From positions 104,035,001 through 104,099,000 of the forward strand of contig NC_060207.1 in assembly GCF_021130785.1 (NCBI RefSeq): 64,000 nucleotides of DNA, written 5' to 3'. This stretch comes from Homalodisca vitripennis. Lineage: Eukaryota; Arthropoda; Insecta; Hemiptera; Cicadellidae. Shown here in pieces: positions 10,688-21,400 of this stretch. The first letter of the stretch is position 1. Every line of letters begins with the position of its first letter. The translations under genes and the position numbers were made by a program. A model generated the notes under the pieces. It was not told the origin of the DNA and ran no database searches. It worked only from the letters and a program-made list of their open reading frames with translations.

Positions 10688-11690
10688 CCCTGGAACTGGC
10701 GGTCATATTTCTCTCAGTGGCAGAGTGTTTTTAGTACTTCATACATTGCCTTATATTTATTTTATTATTACATGTTTACTATAAAGTACCTATGTCATAT
10801 TATATATTTCTTTATTCAGCATTGTTCAAGGAACATTTTTCACATAATATAATTAAAACAAAAAAATACCCTTACACTACCTCTTCATGAAAAAAATTTT
10901 TTTAGAAAAAAGAAAAGTTAGTTCAAAGTTTTTGATTTGTAAAATTGTTGTTGTTAGTGATATGCAAAATCCAAAATATAAAAAAGGAAGAGCATTTAAT
11001 TTTGAGTACAAATAAAACAACACATAGTGTATAATGTATTTATTTTTACATGTGGTAAACGTTACAAGAATCATACACTGACATTCGTAAGTGCTACTTA
11101 CCAACAAAAGTAAGAACTTCAAAGCTCACTTGGATTTGTACAATCTTGTAACTATTAGTTTATATTAATTTTTTCTATTTTTTATTATATATTTTTTTAA
11201 TTATTTTCTGATTGAATGTCTAAATCGGAATCCTCATCGTTGCTTATTTCATGTACAACTAGTTCTCGAATATCACTTGAACGATCCCGGAAATTACGAT
11301 CCATTACGTAAACACGCACAAAAAACTTACTATTATTGTGTCATATACACAACCATCATTACAACGAACTCAAACAAATAATAAACCAGACAGAACACCA
11401 TGCAGCTGACGAAATAACAATAGCCGAATGAACCAGTTGACTCATCACTGCGCGCGCGCAACTAGCGCGGTACGCGGGAGAATGTAAACAAACAGTTCAG
11501 AGATTATAAAACGTATGGACGCGTAACGAAACGATAAAATTATTTATTAGTGTATTATTTACATAAATTGAACCTTCCTCTTTCGATTGGTATCAATACC
11601 AATACTCTTTGATCGTGTTTTAAGTACGTAATATTGAGAAATAAAAGACGTATTAAAACGCCCGATATCGGGCGTTTGCCAGTTCCGGGG
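10688..11690 (-). mobile_element. piggyBac-like deletion derivative, TTAA target duplication
   Basis: Bounded by TTAA at 10684-10687 and 11691-11694 with ends CCCTGGAACTGGC and GCCAGTTCCGGGG, a 13-bp inverted repeat with one mismatch. A 22-bp perfect palindrome AACGCCCGATATCGGGCGTT lies near the right end. On the minus strand 11304-11197 encodes a 35-residue acidic peptide (MDRNFRDRSSDIRELVVHEI, then SNDEDSDLDIQSENN), like the acidic N terminus of piggyBac transposases. The catalytic region is absent, so it is non-autonomous. Confidence 0.85.
11197..11304 (-). pseudogene. N-terminal remnant of a piggyBac-like transposase
   Basis: A 35-codon open frame inside the TTAA element, starting with Met and rich in Asp/Glu/Ser. 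No DDD catalytic core follows, only AT-rich sequence. The identification depends on its place in a TTAA-flanked element and its acidic character, not on conserved catalytic residues. Confidence 0.5.
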
Positions 11691-11804
11691 TTAAACCCCC
11701 CTATTTCCACCCCAAAGATTTTTAGAGAAATTATTTTGAAATCTCTAAAATTCCTCAAAAGGGTAGTTTTTGGGGGGTAGGGGTGGTTTTTGTAAAATTT
11801 TCAG

Positions 11805-12547
11805 TGTTTCCAAAATTACTCAGCTGCCGCTCTTCTTTATGCCCAACGTTATCCAGACCACGAACATCACTCCAGGAACGTTTTTCAAAGACTTGCTAGT
11901 CGAGTTCGTGAAACAGGTCATGTTCAACCTGACCAAAACAAAGGAAAGGAACTCGCTAGACCCGTGAGAAGTGATAGGGCACCCGAAGTTTTGGCAGCCT
12001 TTGAACTGAATCTGCATGATTCTACACGAAGAGTAGCTCTTGATTCTGGTATGAGTCAAAGATCTGTTTTAATAATCGTTCACGATCATAAAATGCACCC
12101 ATATAGGATGTCATTACATCAAGAACTCCAAGGAGATGACTACCTTCATAGAATGAATGTTTGTGGGCTCGAGAAAAACTACAACAAAATCAAAACTTTC
12201 ACCATAACATTCTGTGGTGTGACGAGGCTACGTTTAGGAGTAATAGAGAAGTGAACCGCCACAATATGAGATACTGGGCGTTTGAAAACCCACACTGGAT
12301 GCGAGAAGTGGACAACCAAAGGTACTGGACCCTAAATACCTGGTGCGGTATTATCGATGACAAAATTGTAGGGCCATTCTTCTTTGACGATCGCCTAGAC
12401 CGAGTAGTTTATATCAACTTTCTCATTGGTCATTTGCCTAATTTATTGATCGAAATCCCTGAGGAAGTCTTACAACGTATGTGGTTTATGCACGATGGGG
12501 CACCAGCACACTACGCCAAAGATTCTCGATTAATTCTAAATGAGTAA
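11805..12547 (+). pseudogene. Mariner-type transposase, frameshifted and truncated
   Basis: First frame: NYSAAALLYAQRYPDHEHHS, VFQRLASRVRETGHVQPDQN, SDRAPEVLAAFELNLHDSTR, the N-terminal region of an arthropod transposase family. A shift near 12160 leads to NFHHNILWCDEATFRSNREV, NRHNMRYWAFENPHWMREVD, TWCGIIDDKIVGPFF and MWFMHDGAPAHYAKDSR. CDEATF and HDGAPAHY hold the first two catalytic Asp residues. The frame stops at 12547 before the third, so no active enzyme can be made. Confidence 0.9.
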
Positions 12548-12965
12548 TACCCTGACAGATGGTAGTTTCATCAGCCGTCTCATCATTAGTTTTGAATAAA
12601 AATATCGTCTCTCTACATTTGTGCAGGTAGTTGCAATAAATTTACTCACAAACCCCTGATTTTTTAACGGTTTGGTGTACCCTGTACATAAGTGGCAAGA
12701 TAGGTTCAAACTTTTTGCATCAAAATAATCAGTGAAGAAATACCTTTAAAATGAGGTATAACTCAACATACCTTTACATCTGAAAATTTTATAAAAACCA
12801 CCCCTACCCCCCAAAAACTACCCTTTTGGGGAGTTTTAGAGATTTCAAAATAATTTCTCCAAATTCTTTGGGGTGGAAATAGGGGGGTTTAAGTTGTTAC
12901 GAATAATCTACCTCGTTTGGTTTGGCCGCTATACGTACTGTACGGGTGGTCTGCCTCACCCTTTA

Positions 12966-12997
12966 TATATATATATATATTTGACAACAGTGTATAC

Positions 12998-13056
<59 letters not shown>
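12966..13056. repeat. (TA)n microsatellite, two blocks
   Basis: Short block at 12966-12981 and long block at about 13001-13056 separated by TTGACAACAGTGTATACAAC, at the right flank of the mariner element. Confidence 0.95.
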
Positions 13057-13057
<1 letters not shown>

Positions 13058-13545
13058 CTATGAAGTGAAAGTGGAAAAAAATTCAAATGGTAAAAAATTT
13101 TAGAACTGTCTAAACTAGACCATATTAAGTCATTTGTGACAGGAGATTTTGGGTCCGAGGTCAACACAACAAAACTTTGTAGCATTGAATTTTGACTAAC
13201 ATCGCCATCAGTGCCTACAATGCCCATGGCATGTTTATGAGTCAATGTTTGGTTTGTTAAATTCTATTTATTGCTGGTATTGTAAGGAGAAATTTACCTA
13301 AAAAAGGTTGAGTTTGTTGTTAAACATTTTCTGTATTATTAATGTTTACACTATTGATTCTTCAATTGGATTTTATAGTTTTTTAGATTTTTTTTATTGG
13401 CTTATCGAGGTATTTTAAACGGAATACATTATGTTTCAGATATACAATCTGTTACAAAATATAAATAAGGAATAAACACATTTGTGTTACTGATGAACTA
13501 ATTTTGTGAGATTTGAGCTTTTGAAGTTCTAATGTTCATGCTCAC

Positions 13546-13725
13546 CTTGAGCTCCCTGTCCAGTTGGTCTACCGGGCTCACTTCCTTCTCGGGACTATCC
13601 TCTTCCCCTTTCTCCTCCATCCCATCCTCTCTGTCTGTGTCCGAGTAGAACACACTAGCACCCACGATACTGCCCCCGTCACGTGTACGGCCTCCTGCCA
13701 GGTTCACCCCCGTCGCACACCAGAT
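13546..13725 (-). CDS. syd: JIP3/JIP4 exon: 'IWCATGVNLAGGRTRDGG' propeller strand
   Basis: 180 nt, acceptor TTTGCAG, donor GTGAGC, phase 0 in and out. It encodes IWCATGVNLAGGRTRDGGSI, VGASVFYSD, then an acidic loop and VDQLDRELK. The vertebrate counterpart is LWCAVGVNLSGGKTRDGGSV, VGASVFYKD and LDKLDQELK. It contributes the first strands of the WD40-like propeller and is symmetric in phase 0. Confidence 0.97.
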
Positions 13726-14615
13726 CTGCAAATCATCACACATCTACGCTCTCAGTGAGACTGTGATAACCATATCCACAACAACACAACACTAAATATA
13801 TAGGAGTAGATATTAAGACTGAACACAGTAGTTTAGTTTTGAATGAAATACACCACTATACCGTAGTGGAAGTTGTTTAAAATGTAAAGTTACGTTACTT
13901 TGGTTTTTTTGTAAAACAATTTGGTTGTTACAGTACTGAAAATTATATTTAGTGATGTTATTTAGGAACCACTGGAACCTCCTCTAGATACTACCTACCT
14001 CCTTTAGACCAGTAGGAAAGTAATAGATTCTATCTCTAAAAGTCACAAATGTGAGGTGACATACAGTATCCTATTGTAAGAATAAGGATATTTTTATATA
14101 TTTCATAACATAGGTTACATGTCTGACAAAGATTGTGTAGAACTCTTGTGGATAATAATGACAGTGAGATAATATAAGACCTTGGAGGAAATGACCCTCC
14201 AATTTTTATGATGAGGATAGTGCTGGAGATGTAGTGTAATTCATTCATGAGACACAAAAACAATCAGCATATAATTTAACTGAGGAAAAGTTTTTCTCAT
14301 GGTTGCATTAAGCTTGCACACATATCACACCTCTTATGAGTATTTTGTATTGAATGTAAAACAACCTTTCTTTGTAGGCAAATAATTCAGTGTTAAGTTC
14401 TTCCTTGCACAACTTCATGGGGTATATTATCATAGTTTAAAATTTGTTTTTGATAATAAAGGATTTGTGATTAACCCTTTGAGTGCCTACAAGGGTTTTA
14501 CAGGGCATACTCAAAAGTACCAACAATTTTATAACTAAGTGTATTGAAAAGTAGCAGACTATTTATCTGTTGCCAACTAGGTTCACATTTAGATTGTTTA
14601 CAAGGTAAATAGTAC
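13726..14615. other. Intron; nothing recognised except a TTAACCCTTT end-like motif
   Basis: 890-nt intron between two conserved exons. TTAACCCTTTGAGTGCCTAC at about 14473 looks like a piggyBac-type end without a partner in the same intron. Confidence 0.6.
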
Positions 14616-14847
14616 CTTCATGCCTGGCTCTCTCTCAGCAAGTGGACGGCAGTAAACTGGAACCGGCACAGGGACCTGGGGTGCAGAGGAACCTGGGGGT
14701 GGCATGATGGAGCGGGTCGGTGCCTTGGCAGGCAGAGACCAGCCATAAGCCTGCAGTCTGCCGTCATCCTTCCTCACATGGGCTCTGACTTGACGATACT
14801 GTTCTTTGCGCTCAGTAGCTCGTCGTGCTGCCACTTTTTCACTGCAC
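14616..14847 (-). CDS. syd: JIP3/JIP4 exon: '[20 protein letters not shown]' segment
   Basis: 232 nt, phase 2 in and phase 0 out, donor GTACTA. It encodes [20 protein letters not shown], then [13 protein letters not shown] and [18 protein letters not shown]. This matches vertebrate REQRREQYRQVKAHVQKEDG, RVQAFGWSLP and LPVPVYLRPLDEKD, the segment entering the C-terminal beta-propeller. The acceptor is doubled: TGCAG at 14849-14848 and a second CAG six bases on, so the exon can start at 14847 or 14841 with gain or loss of Cys-Ser. An alanine/proline-rich insert separates the two conserved halves. Confidence 0.96.
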
Positions 14848-15029
14848 CTGCACAAGACCCCCTCACTAGCACAGTGTTTTTATTTAAATCAATCCTCACT
14901 TTAGCTACATGTTAGTAGGTTATTTTTGTCAATTTTGTTCTTCCCAAATAAAAGAACTCTGTCAATGATTAGATAACCGTGCAAGTGAGAGGTTACTGTC
15001 GCTCCTTATTGTTTTACAATAACAATTAT

Positions 15030-15625
15030 TTTGTTGGCTAAGCACACTAAACCAATTGAAATTTATCGCCAACTCTGTGAATTTTATGGGAATGATGTAA
15101 TTAATGACGATGGAGTGCATCAGTGGTGCTTAGGTTTAAAAATGGCCCAACTAATGTGTATGATGACTAACAAAGTAGATGGCCAAGCATTGTGACTGAT
15201 GAAATTGTCTCCAAAATAGATGAGAAGATTAGAGAAGACCACCGATTCACAATAAAAGAACTCTCACTTAGATTTTCTCAAATTTCAAGGAGTTTGTTAC
15301 ACAAAATAATTGTTAAGCAATAAATTTTGTGCAAGATGGGTACCGAAAATCTTAACAGAAACTCATGAAAATCAGTGTATAGCTGCTTTTTTGACATTTT
15401 TGGACACTTACGAAAAAGATGGTGACTCACTGTTTGTTCAAATTATTACAGGAGACAAGACTTGACATGCGAATTGTGACGCAGCGCTTTGGTAATGACA
15501 TGGAACTGCAGGAGGGTGTAACTAACTCGTTGAAGTATCAGGCGGCAGAATTTTATAACTCTAGAATATCAAAAATATTTCACCGTTATAAGTGCCTACA
15601 TTTTAATGATGAATAGTTTAAAAAT
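15030..15625 (+). mobile_element. Internally deleted mariner-type transposase relic
   Basis: Plus strand reads KPIEIYRQLCEFYGNDVIND then DGVHQWC, a decayed HTH region, CARWVPKILTETHENQCIAA, FLTFLDTYEKDGDSLFVQII and TGDKT (the first catalytic Asp region, GDE replaced by GDK), then jumps to the C terminus VTNSLKYQAAEFYNSRISKI and CLHFNDE stop. Same family and same deletion pattern as the relic at 5680-6190. Confidence 0.8.
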
Positions 15626-15733
15626 AGTATTTTAGTGTCCTTTTCAAATGTATATAATACAATTTTTTTCTTGCAGTTTATATTTTGTTTCTATCAAACT
15701 GTAATCTATTTTTCGGATAGCTGTCGCACATGT

Positions 15734-15757
15734 TTGTGTGTGTGTGTGTGTGTGTGT
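15734..15757. repeat. (TG)n microsatellite
   Basis: About eleven TG units. Confidence 0.9.
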
Positions 15758-16370
15758 CTTTCAAGACATTGAGTGTTTTAACTTTGTGATTTAATTTATG
15801 GTTATACATATACAGATTACTTTCTGTATCTTAGAACAAGGTAGGAGTACACCAAGCCAAATGTCATAGTACATGATTTGTTGAGGAAGAATAAGAGACA
15901 TGCACCACCATTGAACTTGACCTTCTTATGAACAAGTCTATAGCTGAATTTTTCTCAATGTATCCTCCTGTGTGACAGGTTTTGCTTGAAGAGAGCTGAT
16001 TCTCATAAAAAGATTGCTTTACATTAAAATAATGGGAAAGTTTAAATTCATTGGCCCAGCAACCACAGAAGTAACAAATGTTTTTTTAATATTGCATAAC
16101 AACAATATCAATAAGTTTTTAAACTCTTTTCTGAAGGGAGAGCAACAAGATCTTGGAAGACAAATTTGAAACCCAATTAATAAGACAAGAAAATAAATAC
16201 TTTCTAAAACAACCAGAGGAGAATTAGCTTAAAGGTGACTTCCAAGTTATTACCAGTAGCCATGAAGCCAGGAAGGAATGATTGTTCAATTATCACCCAT
16301 TCAAGTATTAATTATGCTTATATTTTTTTATAACTAATAACTGTAGTGTACTATTAATAGCAAATTTTAA

Positions 16371-17035
16371 TCCTTTGTGTCAGGAGGCCACTAATGTGGC
16401 CAAAACTTATCTCTCCCTCAACTCAGGTGGTTGTCCTCTCAGCTCGCTGGGCCACACATAGTGGCCAGTTGGGTTGAGCATCACCACAAGGCGCTTTCAT
16501 AACCATGTATGTCACTTTGACTAAAATTTAAATGGCAGTATTTGACCGTTGGCTCTTTGAATAAATGAGATATAAATGAAGTCCTCAAATAATGTACAAA
16601 GTTTATCAGCTTCAAGGTTGACACTATATAAATTTTTTTTTTCAAACGAACAAATTAATATGTAATTTCAGTTATAGATTGATCTGATTTAAAAATATTT
16701 TTATTTGCAGAATAACAAGTAATACACTATTATTTTAATACATTGATAGGACACTGTAACAGCTACAGTGACACTGAAAGTTAGATAAAAAACCATTCTG
16801 AATTTTACTACGGTAAATGCTGCAAATAGAGAAATACTAATTTAGTTACTAATCAGGCCGAGTGATTACATCACTTTTCAGTCACAACTGGATAATGATT
16901 GTATTTTATAACTGCATAATACAGTGGGCCACACATAGTGGCTTGATGAGCTGAACGGTAAAACAGCAAGGGCCACAAACTATGGCCCGTCGAGCTGAAA
17001 GACAATCATGTAAGTTTAATGCTCATCTCAAAGGG
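16371..17035. mobile_element. TTAA-flanked MITE with GGCCAC...GTGGCC subterminal motifs
   Basis: Flanked by TTAA at 16367-16370 and 17036-17039, with ends TCCTTTGTGTCAGG and the inverted CCCTTTGAGATGAGC. Palindromic motifs of the form GGCCACNNNNNAGTGGCC occur four times near the two ends (16387, about 16450, 16925, 16970), several followed by a GAGCTGA or TTGGGTTGAGC element. No coding capacity. piggyBac-type by target site and ends. Confidence 0.65.
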
Positions 17036-17109
17036 TTAATTTGGGTTGCTGTCACAATAGCAGCTTTGGTTTCCCAGTAAGACCGGTGACAAACTATGCA
17101 AAGTATAAC

Positions 17110-18420
17110 AAGGTCTGTTCAATAAATACGCGAACTTGCGCAAGCTAGCGGTCATGACGCAGACTTAAGTCCTGCCTACTGGCAGCGCTAGTTGCCTGAG
17201 ATCCAATAAGCCATCACTGCTTGGGGGTCTTCAAACTGTACATATGATGCTATTTATGTTAGTTTCTGTTGTCCTTGTTTTCACTGTTTGTCAAAAATGG
17301 AAATTGACGAGTAACATATCTATATCAAGTTTTTTGTGAACTGCAGTAAAAGTTATAAAGAAATTACTGAAACGTTGACGGCTGTATACAGTGATACAGT
17401 TGATAAATATCTGTTTTCAAGTAAGAAGCGTTTTTAAGATATCCGATAAGACGCCACGGATGATGCATGGCTGGGACGACCTTCACACACCTGTGTTGAT
17501 GACAACATTGATCTTGTGCAGTACTTTGTCATTATCGATTGCTGAAAACGGCCAGACTGATGGCTGATGAACTGAATCTAGGAAAATCAAAAGTGCAAAT
17601 GACACACTATTTTGACCAAACATTTTTTAAAGTTTTTAAAAAATGTGTGCAAAAATCATGCCCAAGCTGCTACTGACAGATCAAAAGTTGAAGAGTTAAA
17701 ATGTGTTACCAACTGGAAAAATTCACTTGAAAACAATGCTCAAAATTTCTCAATATGGTAATCACTGGTGACGAATCATGGTGTTACGAGTATGACATTA
17801 AACTAAAATTGCAAAGTAAGGAGTGAAAAGCAAAGGATGAACCTCAAACCAAGTAAATCCGACTAAAAATCAAAATCATGGTTGTAGCTTTTTTGATTTC
17901 GAAGGTGTTGTTCATCAAAATTTTCTCCCTGAAAGACGAACAGTAAATGCTGAGTGCTACCTCTCAGTTCTCAAGCATTTCAGAGATCGCATGTGTGACC
18001 AAATTTGACCTAAGGTGATAGATGGATCCTTGACAATGACAATGGACGTGCACATTCTGCATCGATTGTTTGCCAGTTTCTGTAAAAAAATGAAATCAAC
18101 ATCCTTTAGCATCCTCCTTATTCGCCAGATCCCTGTGATTTTTTACTACTCTGAACATGTGATGAGAGGACATCACAGTGAAGATTCTGACATAATAAAG
18201 CAAGAAAAAAACAACTAAAATGTCTGACTGCTGAGGACTTTCCAGGGTGCTTTGAAAACAGTGGAAAAGAAGATGGAATAAGTGCATAGCAACAAAATGG
18301 AGCATAGAAACTAGGTTGCATACTTATACAGTTCAAATCCACTCTTGGTTATTGGTTTGACAGTGTAGTTAGTAAATGGCACTTTATTTATGTTCACAAA
18401 TAAAGAACCCAAGAATCTTC
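17110..18420 (+). mobile_element. Near full-length but decayed Mos1-type mariner relic
   Basis: Plus-strand pieces in order: IKFFVNCSKSYKEITETLTA (HTH), DDAWLGRPSHTCVDDNIDLV, WKNSLENNAQNF, LVTNHGVTSMTL (decayed first Asp region), FRRCCSSKFSP, WILDNDNGRAHSASIVCQFL (second Asp region HDNARPH-type), NILQHPPYSPDPCDFF (third Asp region) and KQWKRRWNKCIA near the C terminus. Many stops and shifts. The open frames at 18015-18342 are its remnants. Confidence 0.85.
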
Positions 18421-18429
18421 AGCTTTCAA

Positions 18430-21400
18430 TTTCTGTGTAGATTTTATAAATCGGAACTATTCAGCTAACATCTGATAAAATACTTGATTTTTTTACCTTC
18501 TCAATAATATATTACAATAGTTGTTTAAACAAAAATGTTATGTTATATGAAGTTAATACATTATTGTAGTATGGAAAAGCCTCTTAATTTCTTGTTTTTG
18601 AAATACATTACATTTCACTATCATAAATGAAATAAATCTTCTACATTATAGTTATATTGTTATATTTTATTAGGAGACGATCATAGGAAATCAGTGGATA
18701 GTATATTCCAATTCATATTTTGAATATCCAAAGATGCAAGTTTGTTGAAATCTTTTATATTCAATATATTTTTAGTGTCAAGGCAAGGTCTGAGTATGAA
18801 CTGTTGCCTGTGTAAGTCTTAAGAACAGTAGCCAAGATAACTCTAAAGAACCCAGTACCAGTCAACTACATGTATTATTACAGCTAGACAGTATTTGATT
18901 GGTAGTTTAACATGTTAACTGCAAGAGACTTGGTATTGCCATATAGACATACAAATACAATCAAGCTATTGTTAGCCAGATTAATTCATTATAAATTGTA
19001 ACTTTTGGATTGTATCACTTGTTATATTAGATTATTAGGCTTTAGGAAAAAAATTACTGAGATCAGTGCATTGTCACTCTTACATATTTACTATTTATAG
19101 TAAAGTAGAAGTCTGATTATGTATGTCCAAGCTAAATGAGACTAGGACAACCACAAACACATACAAAACTTGGATATTACAGATTGCAATAAATATTTCA
19201 ATCTACAGAAAAACTCAATATTGATTAATTAAAAATATGTTTAATCATTTACGTTCTTAATCATTTAAGTCAACTAATTATTTATAATTATTAAAATCTC
19301 TTTATTCATGTGCACAGACACCAATTACAATACTGTATCTCCTCCGTTTTAATGAAATCTTCTTTCCTAGACCAACTCGTAATTTAAATTAAAAAAAAAG
19401 ATATCTTTGAAGAATGTTGTCTTACTGTACACACACAATAAACACATATAAAAACAAAAACTACAAGTTAAATACATAAAATAATCTTTATTAAACAAAA
19501 CCAAATTGTACATATTCAAGTGACATAGCCTAGAGTTAATCACAGATAGAAACATGACAGTAATTGTATAACAGATATTCCATCTTTGACATTATCTTCA
19601 TAAATTAATTATCACTTATAACTTGAACACAACACCATGTGGTTATTAATAAAATTCTATAAAATAAAACCTATTATTTGGTTAAAATGTCTTGGTACAT
19701 TAAATTGATGAAAACCTTTATTATAAGATTATCACATTATTTCAACTCACCTAAGCTAACAACTGATACTAAGTAAGGGATGGTATTAAAAATGTATTAT
19801 TAATTGAGGGAAAATGTTATCGGGGTTCCATTTAAAACACAAACACAAAATTATACACCTCTAATGACAATCAATCACATCAATGCCAATGGAACCCCTC
19901 AAAACTTATTTACAATAAATACATGCATTAAAGATTTATCAATGAACAACTTTTTTTATAACTTGCCTGTTTGTTTAACAATACAGGTTTCACATTGAAA
20001 AAACACACTAAGATGGGTATTTAAAATTAATACGTTCTAAAATAACATAACCCTTAACATATTAATTTATACTAATCAACCCTCATATATCACTATTTAG
20101 TATTTAATTGACATTAGCAAATTCTAAAAAAATCTGATACTTTGAAATGGCAAGATAAGCAATTCTCTAAAACAACTGTTAGAAACAAACTTTACAATAA
20201 AGATGTTAACCTCAACGCACACAGGCTTGGTTTCCACAATATTCTGCTATCATCATCAATTTATAATAAGTACTGGATAGCAAACTAAAACAGAATGCAA
20301 TTAAAACAGTCTACTTCTGCCTCACTCATTGCACAGTATAGAGCTAACCGAATAAAGGCTAGCTAGCCAGTTAAATGTAACTATGTGAGGACAGTACATG
20401 GTGTCACAGAAAGTGTCAGAGTAAAGATGTTTATTGCAATAAACTACTTACCATTGAGCCTGTCTGATATGCCATAAACACTGAAAATCATACTACTTTC
20501 TTCATCCTTACATCATTCAACTTAATCATCCAGTAGTTATTAAATATGAATGGTCTGACACATGGTTGATACTCAAAATATTAACACAAAAATACCTTAG
20601 AATACAATTTTTGAGGCAAACTAAAATTACCTATCCATAATTTTATCACAAAAGGAACTAAACTTACAATTACTTTGGTGTAATGAATGCTAAAATGAAT
20701 AACAGACACCTGTTGCATAATAGTGATCATATAATTTGATCATATTCTAACTAACTAAACAGTTAGTTTTTTAGATATTTAAATTTGAATAAGCGGTAAA
20801 GACATTAAATCTTCGAGAGTTTCATGAGTATATTATATGTAAATGTACTGAACCTAGTTCAAGATGTTAGAAACTGATAAGTATTATTACACAGCTTCTA
20901 AGTCAGCACTAGGGTTTAATAATTTTATAAAACTCTAAATTACCACTTGCACATATACAAGTATTCAAGCTACACCTCCACAGAACTGTAGTTGGAAGCC
21001 TTTTTGTTTTGTATATCATTGTTTAGAAGATTTCAGATATTCCTGTACTGTATTTCAATCTGAGGCTCAAAATGACTGACAATAATGTGAGTACTACCTC
21101 CTAGACTTGTGTCAGGTAACCAGTAAACTACTACATAATAATTTGTATATTGTTACATTTTAGTGTAAAAAAATGAAATGTCAAAAAATACATTTTGTAA
21201 TATTGGTTTTTAGACAGTAATGATTAGCCATATATAGTATGAAACTGAATCATCATTTATATATTTATCATTTTAAATGCCAATAGTTTCCAAAGTGGGA
21301 ATGCCATAATTTTATTCATAGAAATAAAGTGAAAACGGTGAATTAATGTGCAAAACAGCACTGGATATAAATTTAATACAAATGATATTGGAACTGTATC

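Larger units (their letters stand above)
10614..12960 (+). mobile_element. Mariner-type element with about 190-bp terminal repeats, interrupted by a TTAA element
   Basis: The terminal repeats begin GTGAGGCAGACCACCCGTAC on both sides and flank the whole unit, which sits in a TA-rich tract. The left repeat is split: 10614-10687 and 11691-11805, with 1.0 kb of foreign DNA between. The right repeat (about 12775-12960) is uninterrupted. The interior codes for a decayed transposase (11805-12547). Confidence 0.9.

Noticed and set aside
12873..13245. Open frames with poly-Tyr/Ile tracts
   Set aside because: Produced by translation of the (TA)n microsatellite.
14473..17039. Single large TTAA element from TTAACCCTTTGAGTGCC to the matching inverted end at 17.0 kb
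   Set aside because: It would contain a conserved constitutive JIP exon (14616-14847); the shorter unit 16371-17035 explains the right end.
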